DNA of 64,000 nt from Lentilitoribacter sp. Alg239-R112 (GCF_900537175.1 NZ_LS999833.1:1054001-1118000); one strand, 5' to 3'; positions 8,805 to 17,472 are shown, numbered from the stretch's first letter. Translations and numbers: made by a program. The notes: generated by a model from the sequence alone, not told the origin.

Positions 8805-9523
8805 TGTTTGTTATATCATTTGCTGAGTTATCACATACCTATAAGAAATATCTTTGGGGTTCTTTGCATCTTACATCCCAAACAAAACGGCGGTGCTCCG
8901 ATCTCCGTTTTATCATTTCCAACATCCTGCTTTTGGCAAGCACGGTTTGGCTTTTAAGCCATCAATCCATCTCGGTTATAGGTTGACCTCAATGGACCTC
9001 ACACATGTCAAATCACCAAGCCATGTGTGAACTATTTCGCTTCGACTACTAAGTAAATGAGGTATCCTACATCTCATCCCCCGTTCCCCGAAGGTGACCC
9101 TTTTTGGCAATCAAGCAAAACTCACATTTGATCATTCAGCTTATTGCTATGGCGTGTCCAAACAAAAGGGAAATCCCGCCGGGCCCAATTGTTATTACGT
9201 TCCATTCGGTTACGGATACCTCATAGTATGGGTCATGTTCCCCATCCCGTTTTAATACAAATTCCGCTATGGTCATGTCACCTAATGCAAAGGCACATGA
9301 TAAATCTATTTATCAAAACCAAACTGCTCAGCAGCGCGAATTAAATCACCGCAATGCCGTTCGATTTACCCCAACATTATAACATCTCTGGTAAGTCAGA
9401 GCCTAAAAAGAAATACGTTTGAAACCAAAGCCAAGTTGGTTAAATTAGATATTTTGAAATTGGTTGGTATGAAGGGCTGTTTCTCAGGTTCAATACGGAG
9501 TTACTCGTTCAATTTACGGAACC

Positions 9524-9548
9524 AAAAACTTTCACGGTGAAAGTTTTT
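9524..9548. repeat. Palindromic module copy 1 (single hairpin)
   Basis: AAAAACTTTCAC, one G, then GTGAAAGTTTTT: a perfect 12-bp stem followed by T residues and TTTAAGAAAG. It matches the first half of the two-hairpin module seen at 14778, 16279 and 16520. Confidence 0.75.
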
Positions 9549-9626
9549 TTAAGAAAGCACCCAGCAACACTCGATAGATCGCCACGCAACAAACCGAAAA
9601 AAGTCAACAGCAAAACCCTGCAATTA

Positions 9627-9802
9627 TTACCCAGGTAAGTGCAAATATTACCTAAAGGCTTAGGTAAAATTACTCAGTATTTGAAACTTGCGGTGCGGAA
9701 GTTTTTTTTAAAAGTTGCACCGTGCAAGTTTTTATTTTTTTGCACAGCGCAAAAACTCAAAAACCGCATAAAAAGCACGGTAGTTTTTTATTTTCTACCG
9801 TG
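9627..9802. repeat. Cluster of palindromes including module copy 2
   Basis: In order: TTACC-CA-GGTAA (9627-9638); TTACCTAA-AGGC-TTAGGTAA (9648-9667); a two-hairpin module (9684-9733) with arms GAAACTT/GGAAGTTTT and GTTGCAC/GTGCAAG; a TTTTTGC/GCAAAAA stem; and CACGGTAG...CTACCGTG (9776-9802). AAAAGCACGGTAGTTTTT (9771-9788) recurs exactly at 16127-16144. The cluster lies upstream of the caspase gene. Confidence 0.7.
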
Positions 9803-10149
9803 GTCAGTCAATTTGACAAACACAGCACGGGCCAAAATTGAAACAAAAGCGGACACCGTTAATTCGGATAAGGTCTACTGTTTTGGTTCAAGGGAGACAT
9901 TGAGAATTTGATACATAGAAAATGAAAGCCACAAGATGATTATTTCAGATCCAACTCGACGACAATTGCTCTCTCATCTGACAATATGCGACCACCATTG
10001 CCCGAAACCTTTATTGGAGAAATCTAAAATTAGCGGCAATGAAAATTGGGGCTAGACAACAACCACAATTAATTAAAATAAGACATTGCAACCGATAGAA
10101 AAAATCAATAACTTATTCAAGTTTATTTCAGTTGAATTGGTATCCCACC

Positions 10150-13100
10150 ATGCTAAAAATATGCGGTCTATTTCTATGTCTGTCCCTTTATTTAGGATTA
10201 TCAGCTGGCACATCTTTTTCAAAGCAATTTGAATTCAATTCAAATCTGAGCTGTGATCAGCGCGATCTGATAACAAACCGTCTCGCAAACACCACAACTG
10301 TGACACCATCTCAAAGCTCTATTACTATTGGAGGTAGTATAGAATTCAATTGGTCAAGAGGCTCGTTTCCGGAAAGAGAACCCGTGTTTTTGATGATTTC
10401 TTTTGACGGACCTATTCGGGTCAAAGGGGATAATCTTTATGTATTATTGCCAAATTCTAATGCTGCTTTTGGTATTTCTTGGGAGCAATCAAAAACCAGA
10501 ATAGTTGTCCCATACTATGGGAGAGGTGTTCCGAAGAAAGGCAAAATACTTGTTGAACCCGTTATCTCAGGGACTTTAAGAGTAGATTGGGCTGTGGTTG
10601 GGCACAGCGGATGCGATGAGAACATCGAAACACCCAATCAGAGGAACTTGGAGGTTGTCGTAAATACCTCGCCGTCGCCAAAGATTGTTATAAAAGACCC
10701 TGATACTTTGGCAGAGCCTGATAGAATAATACTAAATTCCAAAAGAGATCGAAAACTAGAAATATACCCAACACATTATCGGCTTTTGGACGTATTTACC
10801 AGTTCGGAAATACTCACTGGTGTGGGGTCGGATCCACACTTCTCACCATCCGGCAGATTTTTGGTTGTGCCACATGGTAACGAGGGCGGCATATTTGACG
10901 CCGTTGATGGAAAACGGCTTACAAATGAACCTGACAGCTTTCAACAATCCATAAATTGGAGTGCATTGATTTGGGATAAAGGAGACAGTTTCGTATATCG
11001 AATGTTGAATGGCTACGGCCAAACAGACCTGCATAATCTAGTGGCTGGAAAATCCATAATTACCTCCCGAGGTGGAGCGAGAGCTGCAGGCGGACACAAT
11101 GTTGACACCAAACTAGATTTAGAAAATAATTTGGTTATTGCGAGTACATATTTTAGTTCATTCATCTTCAAAGTAACCGGTGAGCCTGTTCTAGATAATC
11201 CCAAAAATAATGGATTAAGTACTCCCAATCAGATACGTCGCGATTTAAAAACTGCAGCAAGAATTACGGGTCTAACACAGTTGAATTGGCCTGATGGAAT
11301 CAAGTTCCGCCCGGTGATTAATATTTCGAGACTGTTTGACCCAAAACAGTTCACAACGTCCAGTAATTGGATGGAAGAACAAAAATTGGCAGATAGTTTG
11401 AAGCTGCACTTAGTAACAGACATTGCGCACAATAGTAGACCTCGTTTAGCTGATTTCGATTCGGTGCAGAGCGTAGCGTCGCAGGAAACAAATTGGAGAT
11501 TACGTAGTGCCGCGCAAGATGCTGCTCGAACTGCTCCCCAAATTCACCAATTTGAATCTATGTTGGGGAAGCTCAAGAAAGAGAGCAATGAAGTAAACAA
11601 ATATGATTTTTCAAAAGATGCCGATTACCGGATCATTTGGCTGGAAGATTTAGACAGCGCAACATTTGCCCGTCACCAAGATATTCAGCAGCGTATTATA
11701 GATGATACAGGTTTTAATAGTGCTAGAATAGTTAGGGAAAATTTATGCAATATTTTGGATGGACAGGTATCAGCAAATTTTCTTCGAGCCTGGAACTGGA
11801 CATATAACGGTCACAAATTTTGGCTTACAACAAAGCAATGCGCAGAAGGTTCGGGTGCATTCAATTCCCCAGAAACACGTTTATACTCAAGCAAATATCC
11901 AGAAGGACTTGTCACTTGGAAAGGCACATATAGCGAATTTGACTATCTCGTAGACCCAGATGCGCCCGGAAATGTTTGTAGATCTCATGTTGACGCTTGT
12001 GACTTCGAAATAAAAGTATTTGATAATTATTTAATTCTTTATTCAAATGAAGCTCTTGCCTTCGCAATAATAGATACCGAAACAGGTAAGCTCGTAAATA
12101 AGCAGTTCAACTTAGCTCGCGGGGATATTTTCGAAGATATTTATATTACGGCGGGGGCACAGCATATAATGTCATTAAACTCGGATGGGACATTCTTGAT
12201 AAATGAAATCAAGGACCCAAGTACAGCACTCAATGGACTCTATGCAGATGATGAAATTGTCGTTTGGACACCAGATGGGAGATATGATGCGACTGCTGAA
12301 GGGGCACATTTTATTTTTTACAAATTTCCTGGTCACATTGGCGACTACTCTGCTCAGCAGTTTGAACAGAAAATGCGTGTCCCAAGTCTCGCAAAAAAAG
12401 TTCTTAATGGTGAACTTTCGAATTTCCATGCCGACCTGACACCACCACCGATAGTGAAATTGTCCGCAAGACAATTTGAATCAAAATTGGACATTGAAAT
12501 CCAAGCCAAAAGTATATTGCCGCTTCAAAAGATTACTATCCTAGAAGATGGACTGATAACAAAGGAAATTAAGACCGACGATGGTTACAAAGAGTATCAA
12601 ATCTCCCAATCATTAAATTTACGTTCTGGTACGAAATGGGTTAGTATAGTAGCGACAGACGAAAGTGGCGTGGTCAGCGCACCGTATCAGCTTGAAGTGT
12701 CAGCGTCTCATAATAAGAGAAAAGTAAGGTATCTAAGCGTCGGCATCAATAGCTATAGCCATTCCAATACGGATGAAATCCACAATCTCGGAGCCGCTGT
12801 TGAAGATGCCAAGCTATTTGCGACGTCCATAGATAGTTTATCCTTAAATCATGTACAGTTAAATTCCTCCAAAAGATTGGTTGATGAGAACGCCTCGCCA
12901 GATAATATACTGAGGGAACTCAATTCTTTAGTCGAGAAGTCTGACCTCGGGGATACAATAGCTTTCTATTTCGCTGGCCATGGTTTGAAAGGGAGTGATG
13001 GAAATTACTACTTAGCAACTTCTAACACAGATATAGAAGATATTGAGAACACGTCGCTTTCATTTAATGACTTATCTACTGTTTTGAAAAAATCAAAAGC

Positions 13101-13497
13101 ACGTGTTTTGATTTTTTTGGACACCTGTCACAGCGGTTTAGCTGGTCAAGGACTTTTTTCAACCAATGATGACTTGGTAGAAGATGTCTTAAATTCTGTG
13201 CCGTCCGGAATCGTGGTGTTCTCTGCATCTAAGGGCAGAGAATATGCGCTAGAAGATGAATTCGCCAAGAATGGTTTTTTTGCAAGGGCTCTTGCAGATG
13301 TTATTTCTGAAGATCGCTCTAAACATGACTTGAATGAAAACGGTTCTATTGAGTTGAGTGAGTTATTTCGGGGGGTTAAATCGTTGGTGGTAAGTGGGGT
13401 AAAAAATGCGCAAGTTGGCGTCGCGAGTGATGAGATATTGACACAGACACCATGGATGGCGAGAAATAGAATGGTTGGAGATTTTGCACTGTTCTGA
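10150..13497 (+). CDS. Exported caspase-family (peptidase C14) protein with beta-propeller-like region
   Basis: A protein of about 1115 residues. The N-terminus is a signal peptide (MLKICGLFLCLSLYLGLSAG). The middle has propeller-like strands (SDPHFSPSGRFLVV) and the pattern VVWTPDGRYDATAEGAHF seen in WD/caspase proteins. The C-terminal caspase fold starts near residue 858 (KVRYLSVGINSY). It has both catalytic motifs: His944 in YFAGHGLKG and Cys993 in LDTCHSG. It should therefore be an active cysteine protease acting outside the cytoplasm. I use the ATG at 10150, since the TTG at 10132 adds residues before the signal. Two small genes follow closely and may be partners. AT-rich, probably transferred. 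Confidence 0.85.
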   Translation: MLKICGLFLCLSLYLGLSAGTSFSKQFEFNSNLSCDQRDLITNRLANTTTVTPSQSSITIGGSIEFNWSRGSFPEREPVFLMISFDGPIRVKGDNLYVLLPNSNAAFGISWEQSKTRIVVPYYGRGVPKKGKILVEPVISGTLRVDWAVVGHSGCDENIETPNQRNLEVVVNTSPSPKIVIKDPDTLAEPDRIILNSKRDRKLEIYPTHYRLLDVFTSSEILTGVGSDPHFSPSGRFLVVPHGNEGGIFDAVDGKRLTNEPDSFQQSINWSALIWDKGDSFVYRMLNGYGQTDLHNLVAGKSIITSRGGARAAGGHNVDTKLDLENNLVIASTYFSSFIFKVTGEPVLDNPKNNGLSTPNQIRRDLKTAARITGLTQLNWPDGIKFRPVINISRLFDPKQFTTSSNWMEEQKLADSLKLHLVTDIAHNSRPRLADFDSVQSVASQETNWRLRSAAQDAARTAPQIHQFESMLGKLKKESNEVNKYDFSKDADYRIIWLEDLDSATFARHQDIQQRIIDDTGFNSARIVRENLCNILDGQVSANFLRAWNWTYNGHKFWLTTKQCAEGSGAFNSPETRLYSSKYPEGLVTWKGTYSEFDYLVDPDAPGNVCRSHVDACDFEIKVFDNYLILYSNEALAFAIIDTETGKLVNKQFNLARGDIFEDIYITAGAQHIMSLNSDGTFLINEIKDPSTALNGLYADDEIVVWTPDGRYDATAEGAHFIFYKFPGHIGDYSAQQFEQKMRVPSLAKKVLNGELSNFHADLTPPPIVKLSARQFESKLDIEIQAKSILPLQKITILEDGLITKEIKTDDGYKEYQISQSLNLRSGTKWVSIVATDESGVVSAPYQLEVSASHNKRKVRYLSVGINSYSHSNTDEIHNLGAAVEDAKLFATSIDSLSLNHVQLNSSKRLVDENASPDNILRELNSLVEKSDLGDTIAFYFAGHGLKGSDGNYYLATSNTDIEDIENTSLSFNDLSTVLKKSKARVLIFLDTCHSGLAGQGLFSTNDDLVEDVLNSVPSGIVVFSASKGREYALEDEFAKNGFFARALADVISEDRSKHDLNENGSIELSELFRGVKSLVVSGVKNAQVGVASDEILTQTPWMARNRMVGDFALF

Positions 13498-13551
13498 CAT
13501 CTACTCTATGTCGGCGAATAGATTGAAATTTGTATTTTAAGTTGGGATATA

Positions 13552-13941
13552 TTGTTGAGCTCGAAATATAAAATATTCCTCCTGCAGTTGATACTCATGC
13601 TAGTTATTATGAGTAACTTAAAAGCAGAGAGTAATTACAAATGTGATATTTGTAGTGGGTTTGTCGAGCTGAATAGATCCAAAGCGACTTGCTTTAAAAA
13701 GAGATATGAGAAGCAGAGTCTTGGTGAGTTATTTGTCGAAGAAGGGGTCACGAGAATATTTGTAAACTTCAAATGTGGTTTAAGAAGCCGGGATGTGGTA
13801 ACCACGCCGCGCAAAACTATTAATGATCCTAATTCACATTACCTTACAAAGGATGCGGTTGAATGCCTTTATAAGTTGGTAACGGATAAAAAAAGCAACT
13901 TTACCCCATCGAAATTAATCAGCTTTGAAAAGCATTGCTAA
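13552..13941 (+). CDS. Small secreted cysteine-containing protein in caspase cassette
   Basis: A 129-residue protein with an N-terminal signal or anchor (KIFLLQLILMLVIMSNLKA) and a mature part with six cysteines, beginning CDICSGF (CxxC) and including KATCFKK, FKCGL, EC and a C-terminal KHC. No ATG fits before the signal; the TTG at 13552 gives a complete one, while the internal ATG at about 13597 would truncate it. It starts 54 bases after the caspase stop, and the next gene begins one base after its own stop. Probably a disulfide-bonded periplasmic partner or substrate of the protease. Family unknown. Confidence 0.6.
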   Translation: MLSSKYKIFLLQLILMLVIMSNLKAESNYKCDICSGFVELNRSKATCFKKRYEKQSLGELFVEEGVTRIFVNFKCGLRSRDVVTTPRKTINDPNSHYLTKDAVECLYKLVTDKKSNFTPSKLISFEKHC

Positions 13942-13942
13942 G

Positions 13943-14614
13943 ATGGAAAAAGATACGATGGCTGTTGCAAGTGCGGAAGATGGTGAAGGGTCAACTTCAG
14001 AAAAGTTTGACGATACGGGAACTGAAAAGGAACAGAAGAACAAATTCCAACGCCGAAAAGACTGGATTGATATAGTCTTCAAATTCGGCCTGATGATTGC
14101 AGCGGGATTTGGTTTTTTTGAGTATCTTGATAGAAAGCACCAAACGAAAATCCGTCATGCTTTGCAGATAGTTGATGATTGGGAAGACCAAAACTATTTA
14201 GAAAATTTCAGAGATTTCAACACGCTAACGAGCTTGGTTTTACAGCAAGCTGAACAAAAATATCCAAATGATACACAATCTTCTACAAAATATGCGTCAA
14301 ATATAATTGATGACATGACCACAAATGCCGAGGCATATGAAAGTGCGGCATCGAAAATAAATGCAGATAATGTCGATATTCCAAATTATACGAAGTTCAC
14401 AATATCGGTTGAGAGATTAAATTACTTCTATGGAAAAGCGGGTTTGTGTGTGCAGGATGCAATATGTGAGCCCAATTTAATGAAAAGATATTTTGGAGCT
14501 AGCTCATGCTACTTTTTCAACATTATGGATACACAAATCAAGCGGAAAAGAATTGAATTTAATAATCCCAGTATTTCCGAATTTACCGAGTATTTTTGCA
14601 AATTAGCTCCATAG
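13943..14614 (+). CDS. Single-pass membrane protein in caspase cassette
   Basis: A protein of about 223 residues. The first 45 are polar and acidic (SAEDGEGSTSEKFDD), then basic (FQRRKDW), followed by one transmembrane segment (IDIVFKFGLMIAAGFGFFEYL) and a helical domain of about 150 residues with several cysteines near the end. I choose the ATG at 13943, one base after the upstream stop; the TTG at 13925 lies inside the previous gene. The layout resembles small TM-plus-helical proteins that accompany defence effectors, but I cannot name a family. Third gene of the caspase operon. Confidence 0.6.
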   Translation: MEKDTMAVASAEDGEGSTSEKFDDTGTEKEQKNKFQRRKDWIDIVFKFGLMIAAGFGFFEYLDRKHQTKIRHALQIVDDWEDQNYLENFRDFNTLTSLVLQQAEQKYPNDTQSSTKYASNIIDDMTTNAEAYESAASKINADNVDIPNYTKFTISVERLNYFYGKAGLCVQDAICEPNLMKRYFGASSCYFFNIMDTQIKRKRIEFNNPSISEFTEYFCKLAP

Positions 14615-14777
14615 GGCTCTCTTGAAGCGGAACAATTTAGCACGAGCCTGCCAATTTTGATTCAAAACATGTCTTCTGTTTTACAACCAAAAACAAACAT
14701 GAACAAAACTAACAACTCAATGGTCGGATAATTGGGACTGGGTCGACGAAAGAACTCTTAGTTTGCAAAAACTCACA

Positions 14778-14862
14778 AAAACTTTCACCAAGAAAATTTT
14801 TTTATAGTTCTTCCACTGGTGAAAGTTCTGTTCCCGGTAATATTACTGAACAATATCGGTAA
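14778..14862. repeat. Palindromic module copy 3, full length
   Basis: AAAACTTTC-ACCAAG-AAAATTTTTTT, a second hairpin ending TGGTGAAAGTT, then TTCCCGGTAATATTACTGAA and CGGTAA. It aligns over its whole length with 16279-16361. The two copies bracket the frameshifted gene at 14931-16018 as direct repeats about 1.5 kb apart. Confidence 0.75.
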
Positions 14863-14930
14863 AACTTATCTCTTGGCACGACCATTAAGAGAAGTTAAAG
14901 CTAATTGCAAGCGCAATAGAGAAGTTGAAT

Positions 14931-15587
14931 ATGCCTTTCAAAACTACCATAGGACAAAATCTAGAACTTGAAGTTCAACAAGAATTATCAAGGATGGATA
15001 ATGGGTGGTTTTTCAAATGGCATTTTATTGGAGAGAATAGAGTAACAGAGATTGAAAGCTTTCGCGGAGCTCCGATTAGATATGGCGGGATTGGCTATTC
15101 AGGCACAACAGAAGATATCTATTGGGAAACAATTTCCCACTATAGAAAACTCAAAGTCGCCGATTTTTTTAATTCAATAGAAAAAAACCTCTCAAAATAT
15201 AAGAAACCCGAGCGTAAACAGGCAATTACAGAAGCCGTCAGTATTATAAAAATGTTCGCAAAAGGCATAAGAAAAAGGGCTGTTGAAAAGAATAGAATAT
15301 TACGTGGCGATGGGATCAAATTTCCTAAACCATACGACCGTGGCAGGTGGGGAGAATCAGGGTCAGCCACAATAGATCAACGTGCTGCTACTCTTCTCGA
15401 AGTTTACTGCGAAATGAATATTGAACAAGGAGATTATTACGTGATTAAACACATGATGAATGAAACGCTTTCCTTTCTTAAAGCGGATGGCTCTGCTCAA
15501 GTGGACAATATTAAAGGGCTGGTTACAGGTGAAAAAATAATTACATTTGATACATCTCTGCAAATACAACCAAGTGACCGCTTTTGA
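14931..15587 (+). CDS. Hypothetical protein, N-terminal part of a gene split by a frameshift
   Basis: A 218-residue frame starting MPFKTTIGQNLELEVQQELS, with a GAGAAG site before the ATG at 14931. It contains EIESFRGAPIRYGGIGYSGT, a basic helical stretch (KPERKQAITEAVSIIKMF) and YDRGRWGESGSATIDQRAA. It stops at a TGA right after a TTTT run. The next frame, one base back, continues with a motif that in homologous proteins follows directly, so the two frames are most likely one gene with a single-base loss, or a programmed shift. No family name is known to me. Confidence 0.6.
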   Translation: MPFKTTIGQNLELEVQQELSRMDNGWFFKWHFIGENRVTEIESFRGAPIRYGGIGYSGTTEDIYWETISHYRKLKVADFFNSIEKNLSKYKKPERKQAITEAVSIIKMFAKGIRKRAVEKNRILRGDGIKFPKPYDRGRWGESGSATIDQRAATLLEVYCEMNIEQGDYYVIKHMMNETLSFLKADGSAQVDNIKGLVTGEKIITFDTSLQIQPSDRF

Positions 15588-16018
15588 GGAATCTACCATC
15601 CGGTTTAGTTGAAGAATACATAGTCATAAATCCCGGATATAAGTCCGGCGTCGGGACAATAGAGCCGCACTACCAAGTTGAGATAAGAAGAAGTGATACA
15701 CCACCTGCAACAGCTCAAACTATTATTAATAATATTCAGGGTGAAAATGCACGGATTAATATTAACTCGACAGACAATTCTCAGAACTTGTCATCATCAC
15801 ACGAAGACACAAAAATATTCCAACAGCTAAAAAGCCAGCTGAAAGAAGCTAATCTCGAAGAAATTGAAAACCGGAAGATGTTAGAAGCAATCACGAATAT
15901 GGAACACGCAAACGGTACTCCTGCATTTAAAAAAAGATACCAAGAATTCATGGATGTTGCTGCAAACCATGCAGCTGTATTTGGTGCCTTATTTGGCGCC
16001 TTGGCACTTATGCTATAA
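15584..16018 (+). CDS. C-terminal part of the frameshifted gene
   Basis: This frame reads LPSGLVEEYIVINPGYKSG and then IEPHYQVEIRR. That is the strand-rich motif (LPNG-x-x-E-x-Y-x-V-x-DPG-x8-HYQ) found in many uncharacterised bacterial proteins, often preceded by a phrase like PxDRF, which here sits at the end of the previous frame. A coiled or helical region follows (QLKSQLKEANLEEIENRKML), then a hydrophobic C-terminus (VFGALFGALALML). The only start is a TTG overlapping the previous stop, so independent translation is doubtful. Restoring one T at 15582-15585 would fuse the two into about 363 residues. Confidence 0.5.
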   Translation: MRNLPSGLVEEYIVINPGYKSGVGTIEPHYQVEIRRSDTPPATAQTIINNIQGENARININSTDNSQNLSSSHEDTKIFQQLKSQLKEANLEEIENRKMLEAITNMEHANGTPAFKKRYQEFMDVAANHAAVFGALFGALALML

Positions 16019-16126
16019 GTGTTTATTTTTGCTAACAGCAAAAATGGCGGTATATCTCCCCTTGGCACATTCCATCCAAGTAAAACACTAAAGTACATGT
16101 CTGCTTGGGTTTGAAAACCAGCCATC

Positions 16127-16188
16127 AAAAGCACGGTAGTTTTTGAAAAAACTTTCCCCGGGGAAAGTTTTTATGATTTCTACCTGCA
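16127..16188. repeat. Palindromic module nested inside a second palindrome (copy 4)
   Basis: AAAAGCACGGTAGTTTTT (exact copy of 9771-9788) leads into a perfect 13-bp palindrome, AAAAACTTTCCCC/GGGGAAAGTTTTT (16147-16172), then CTACC closes the outer stem. At 9776-9802 the same outer stem has only a short AT loop, so the inner palindrome looks inserted. Confidence 0.7.
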
Positions 16189-16278
16189 AAATCTTCACTT
16201 GATCAATCTTTAAAATGAATAAAAATAATAACTCTCATGCGTAAAAAATTCGACAATGTTTCCTTGTAAGAACTGAAT

Positions 16279-16361
16279 AAAACTTTCCTGAAGAAACTTT
16301 TTTAAGAACTTTCCTCGAGGAAAGTTTTGCTCCCGGTAATTTTACTGAAGGTTTTCGGTAA
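16279..16361. repeat. Palindromic module copy 5, full length
   Basis: AAAACTTTC-CTGAAG-AAACTTTTTTA, then the perfect palindrome AACTTTCCTCGAGGAAAGTT (16307-16326), then CTCCCGGTAATTTTACTGAA and CGGTAA. It aligns throughout with 14778-14862. Confidence 0.75.
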
Positions 16362-16519
16362 GATTACCAAAGTTTTCAGTAATAATACATTTCTCTCAGC
16401 AATAATCGGGGCTAGTAATCGGCAAGCTTTTATGGAAGCGACGCTACTTGATAATTCATTCATATAATTTGTGTGCTTGCACAAATGAACTAGTGAGTTC
16501 ACTCAAATGAGGTAGGAAA

Positions 16520-16569
16520 AAAACTTTCGTGGCGCAACTTTTTTGAAAACTTTCGGCGTCGAAAGTTTT
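16520..16569. repeat. Palindromic module copy 6, beside the minimal recombinase
   Basis: AAAACTTTC-GTGGCG-CAACTTTTTTG, then AAAACTTTCG-GCGT-CGAAAGTTTT (16546-16569). Same two-hairpin plan without the GGTAA tail. It lies 63 bases from the 3' end of the recombinase gene. Confidence 0.7.
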
Positions 16570-16631
16570 ATTCAGCATCAAAAATTTTTGAATGTTTTCA
16601 ATGAAAATTGAGCCAAACAAAGGGTTTGAGC

Positions 16632-17201
16632 TTATAACAGCGCCACCGCTTGGCTTTTCATCTCTTCATTCACTTCAATATATCGTTGGGTCGTTCCCAA
16701 ATGTTTATGGCCAGCCAATTCCATAATAACTTTGGGTGAAACACCCGAATGCGCAAGTTTGGTTATGAACCATCTTCGCCCGCTATGTGATGTTGCTCCA
16801 TCTAATCCAGCACTTGCATAAAGACGCGAGAAAAGCTGACATAGTGTATTGGCTGAAAAGCTCTTGCCCTTTTGAGATTGAATAACAGCATCATCCAAGT
16901 TCGGATGCAAGGAATAAGACCTCCAGCCCAACGCAACCTCTTTCATCAATATCTGATTTAAATGAACGGCTCTCGCTTCGTTGGATTTTGTATTTTCTGC
17001 ATCCAAGTAAAATACCGATTTAACAGATCCATCCGTTTCATTAACATCTGACCATTTAAGCGTAGCTATCTCGCCAACACGCAATCCGGCATAATGTGAA
17101 AGAAGCAAAGCCAAACGATTGCGCTGGGAGTATTTCCCCATATTAATGACGGCTAGCACACGTTTAAGTTCAACCTCGTTCAATACCCGTGCTTGCCTCA
17201 T
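16632..17201 (-). CDS. Minimal tyrosine recombinase (catalytic domain only)
   Basis: A 189-residue XerC/integrase-type recombinase. The catalytic residues can be read: Arg in GLRVGEIATLKWSDV, the H-x-x-R box in SHSGRRWFITKLAHSG, His in ELAGHKHLGTTQRY, and the nucleophile Tyr in RYIEVNEE. It lacks the N-terminal core-binding domain of ordinary integrases, so it is about half their size. It starts at the ATG at 17201. The 13-base element at 17256 lies upstream. It sits at the end of the palindromic module array rather than at a tRNA site, so it may act on those modules. Proof is lacking. Confidence 0.8.
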   Translation of the reverse strand: MRQARVLNEVELKRVLAVINMGKYSQRNRLALLLSHYAGLRVGEIATLKWSDVNETDGSVKSVFYLDAENTKSNEARAVHLNQILMKEVALGWRSYSLHPNLDDAVIQSQKGKSFSANTLCQLFSRLYASAGLDGATSHSGRRWFITKLAHSGVSPKVIMELAGHKHLGTTQRYIEVNEEMKSQAVALL

Positions 17202-17255
17202 AAAATGTAACCTTTTGCAGTGTTTCAGTGCATAAAGTTATGTTTCCATTTGAGC

Positions 17256-17268
17256 CAAAGAGCGACCA
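17256..17268 (-). promoter_or_regulatory. 13-base element upstream of the minimal recombinase
   Basis: Identical to 4413-4425 (CAAAGAGCGACCA on the plus strand) and at nearly the same distance from its gene's start (55 bases). Possible shared promoter or operator within island A. Confidence 0.35.
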
Positions 17269-17472
17269 CTTTTTGAATGTTAAAGATTTCAGTAAGTTAG
17301 CAAGAAATGTAATGTTTTGTATAGAATGTTATATTACGCCAGGGCTCCACGTTTTAATCGTATGAAGTATGTACAAAATGGTTGTAATTTGTAATCACTT
17401 GAACAACTTTGTTTTCTCCAAAGTAATTATCAAGAGAACGATGATTTGCTTCAACTACTTCGAAAGTAAAAT

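Larger units (their letters stand above)
8255..10149. other. 1.9-kb stretch without a convincing gene
   Basis: Short frames here (for example 8783-8986, 9144-9344, 9639-9911 on the plus strand) have no family pattern, no good ribosome site and a base composition like the surrounding non-coding DNA. The part from 8400 to 9500 has irregular pyrimidine-rich stretches (CATCTCATCCCCCGTTCCCC) and may be decayed coding DNA or a structured RNA. A small frame from the ATG near 9271 reads about 38 codons (MVMSPNAKAHDKSIYQNQ), unsupported. From 9524 to 9802 the region is dense in palindromes, listed separately. Confidence 0.5.

Noticed and set aside
8783..9911. Three short plus-strand frames (8783-8986, 9144-9344, 9639-9911)
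   Set aside because: No ribosome sites or domains; the last runs through palindromes 9648-9802.
16302..16502. 66-codon minus-strand frame within the hairpin array
   Set aside because: It runs through module copy 5 and has no start signal or family match.
9524..16569. Short hairpin repeats considered as a CRISPR array
   Set aside because: Copies are irregularly spaced by hundreds to thousands of bases, vary in sequence and have no spacers or cas genes nearby.
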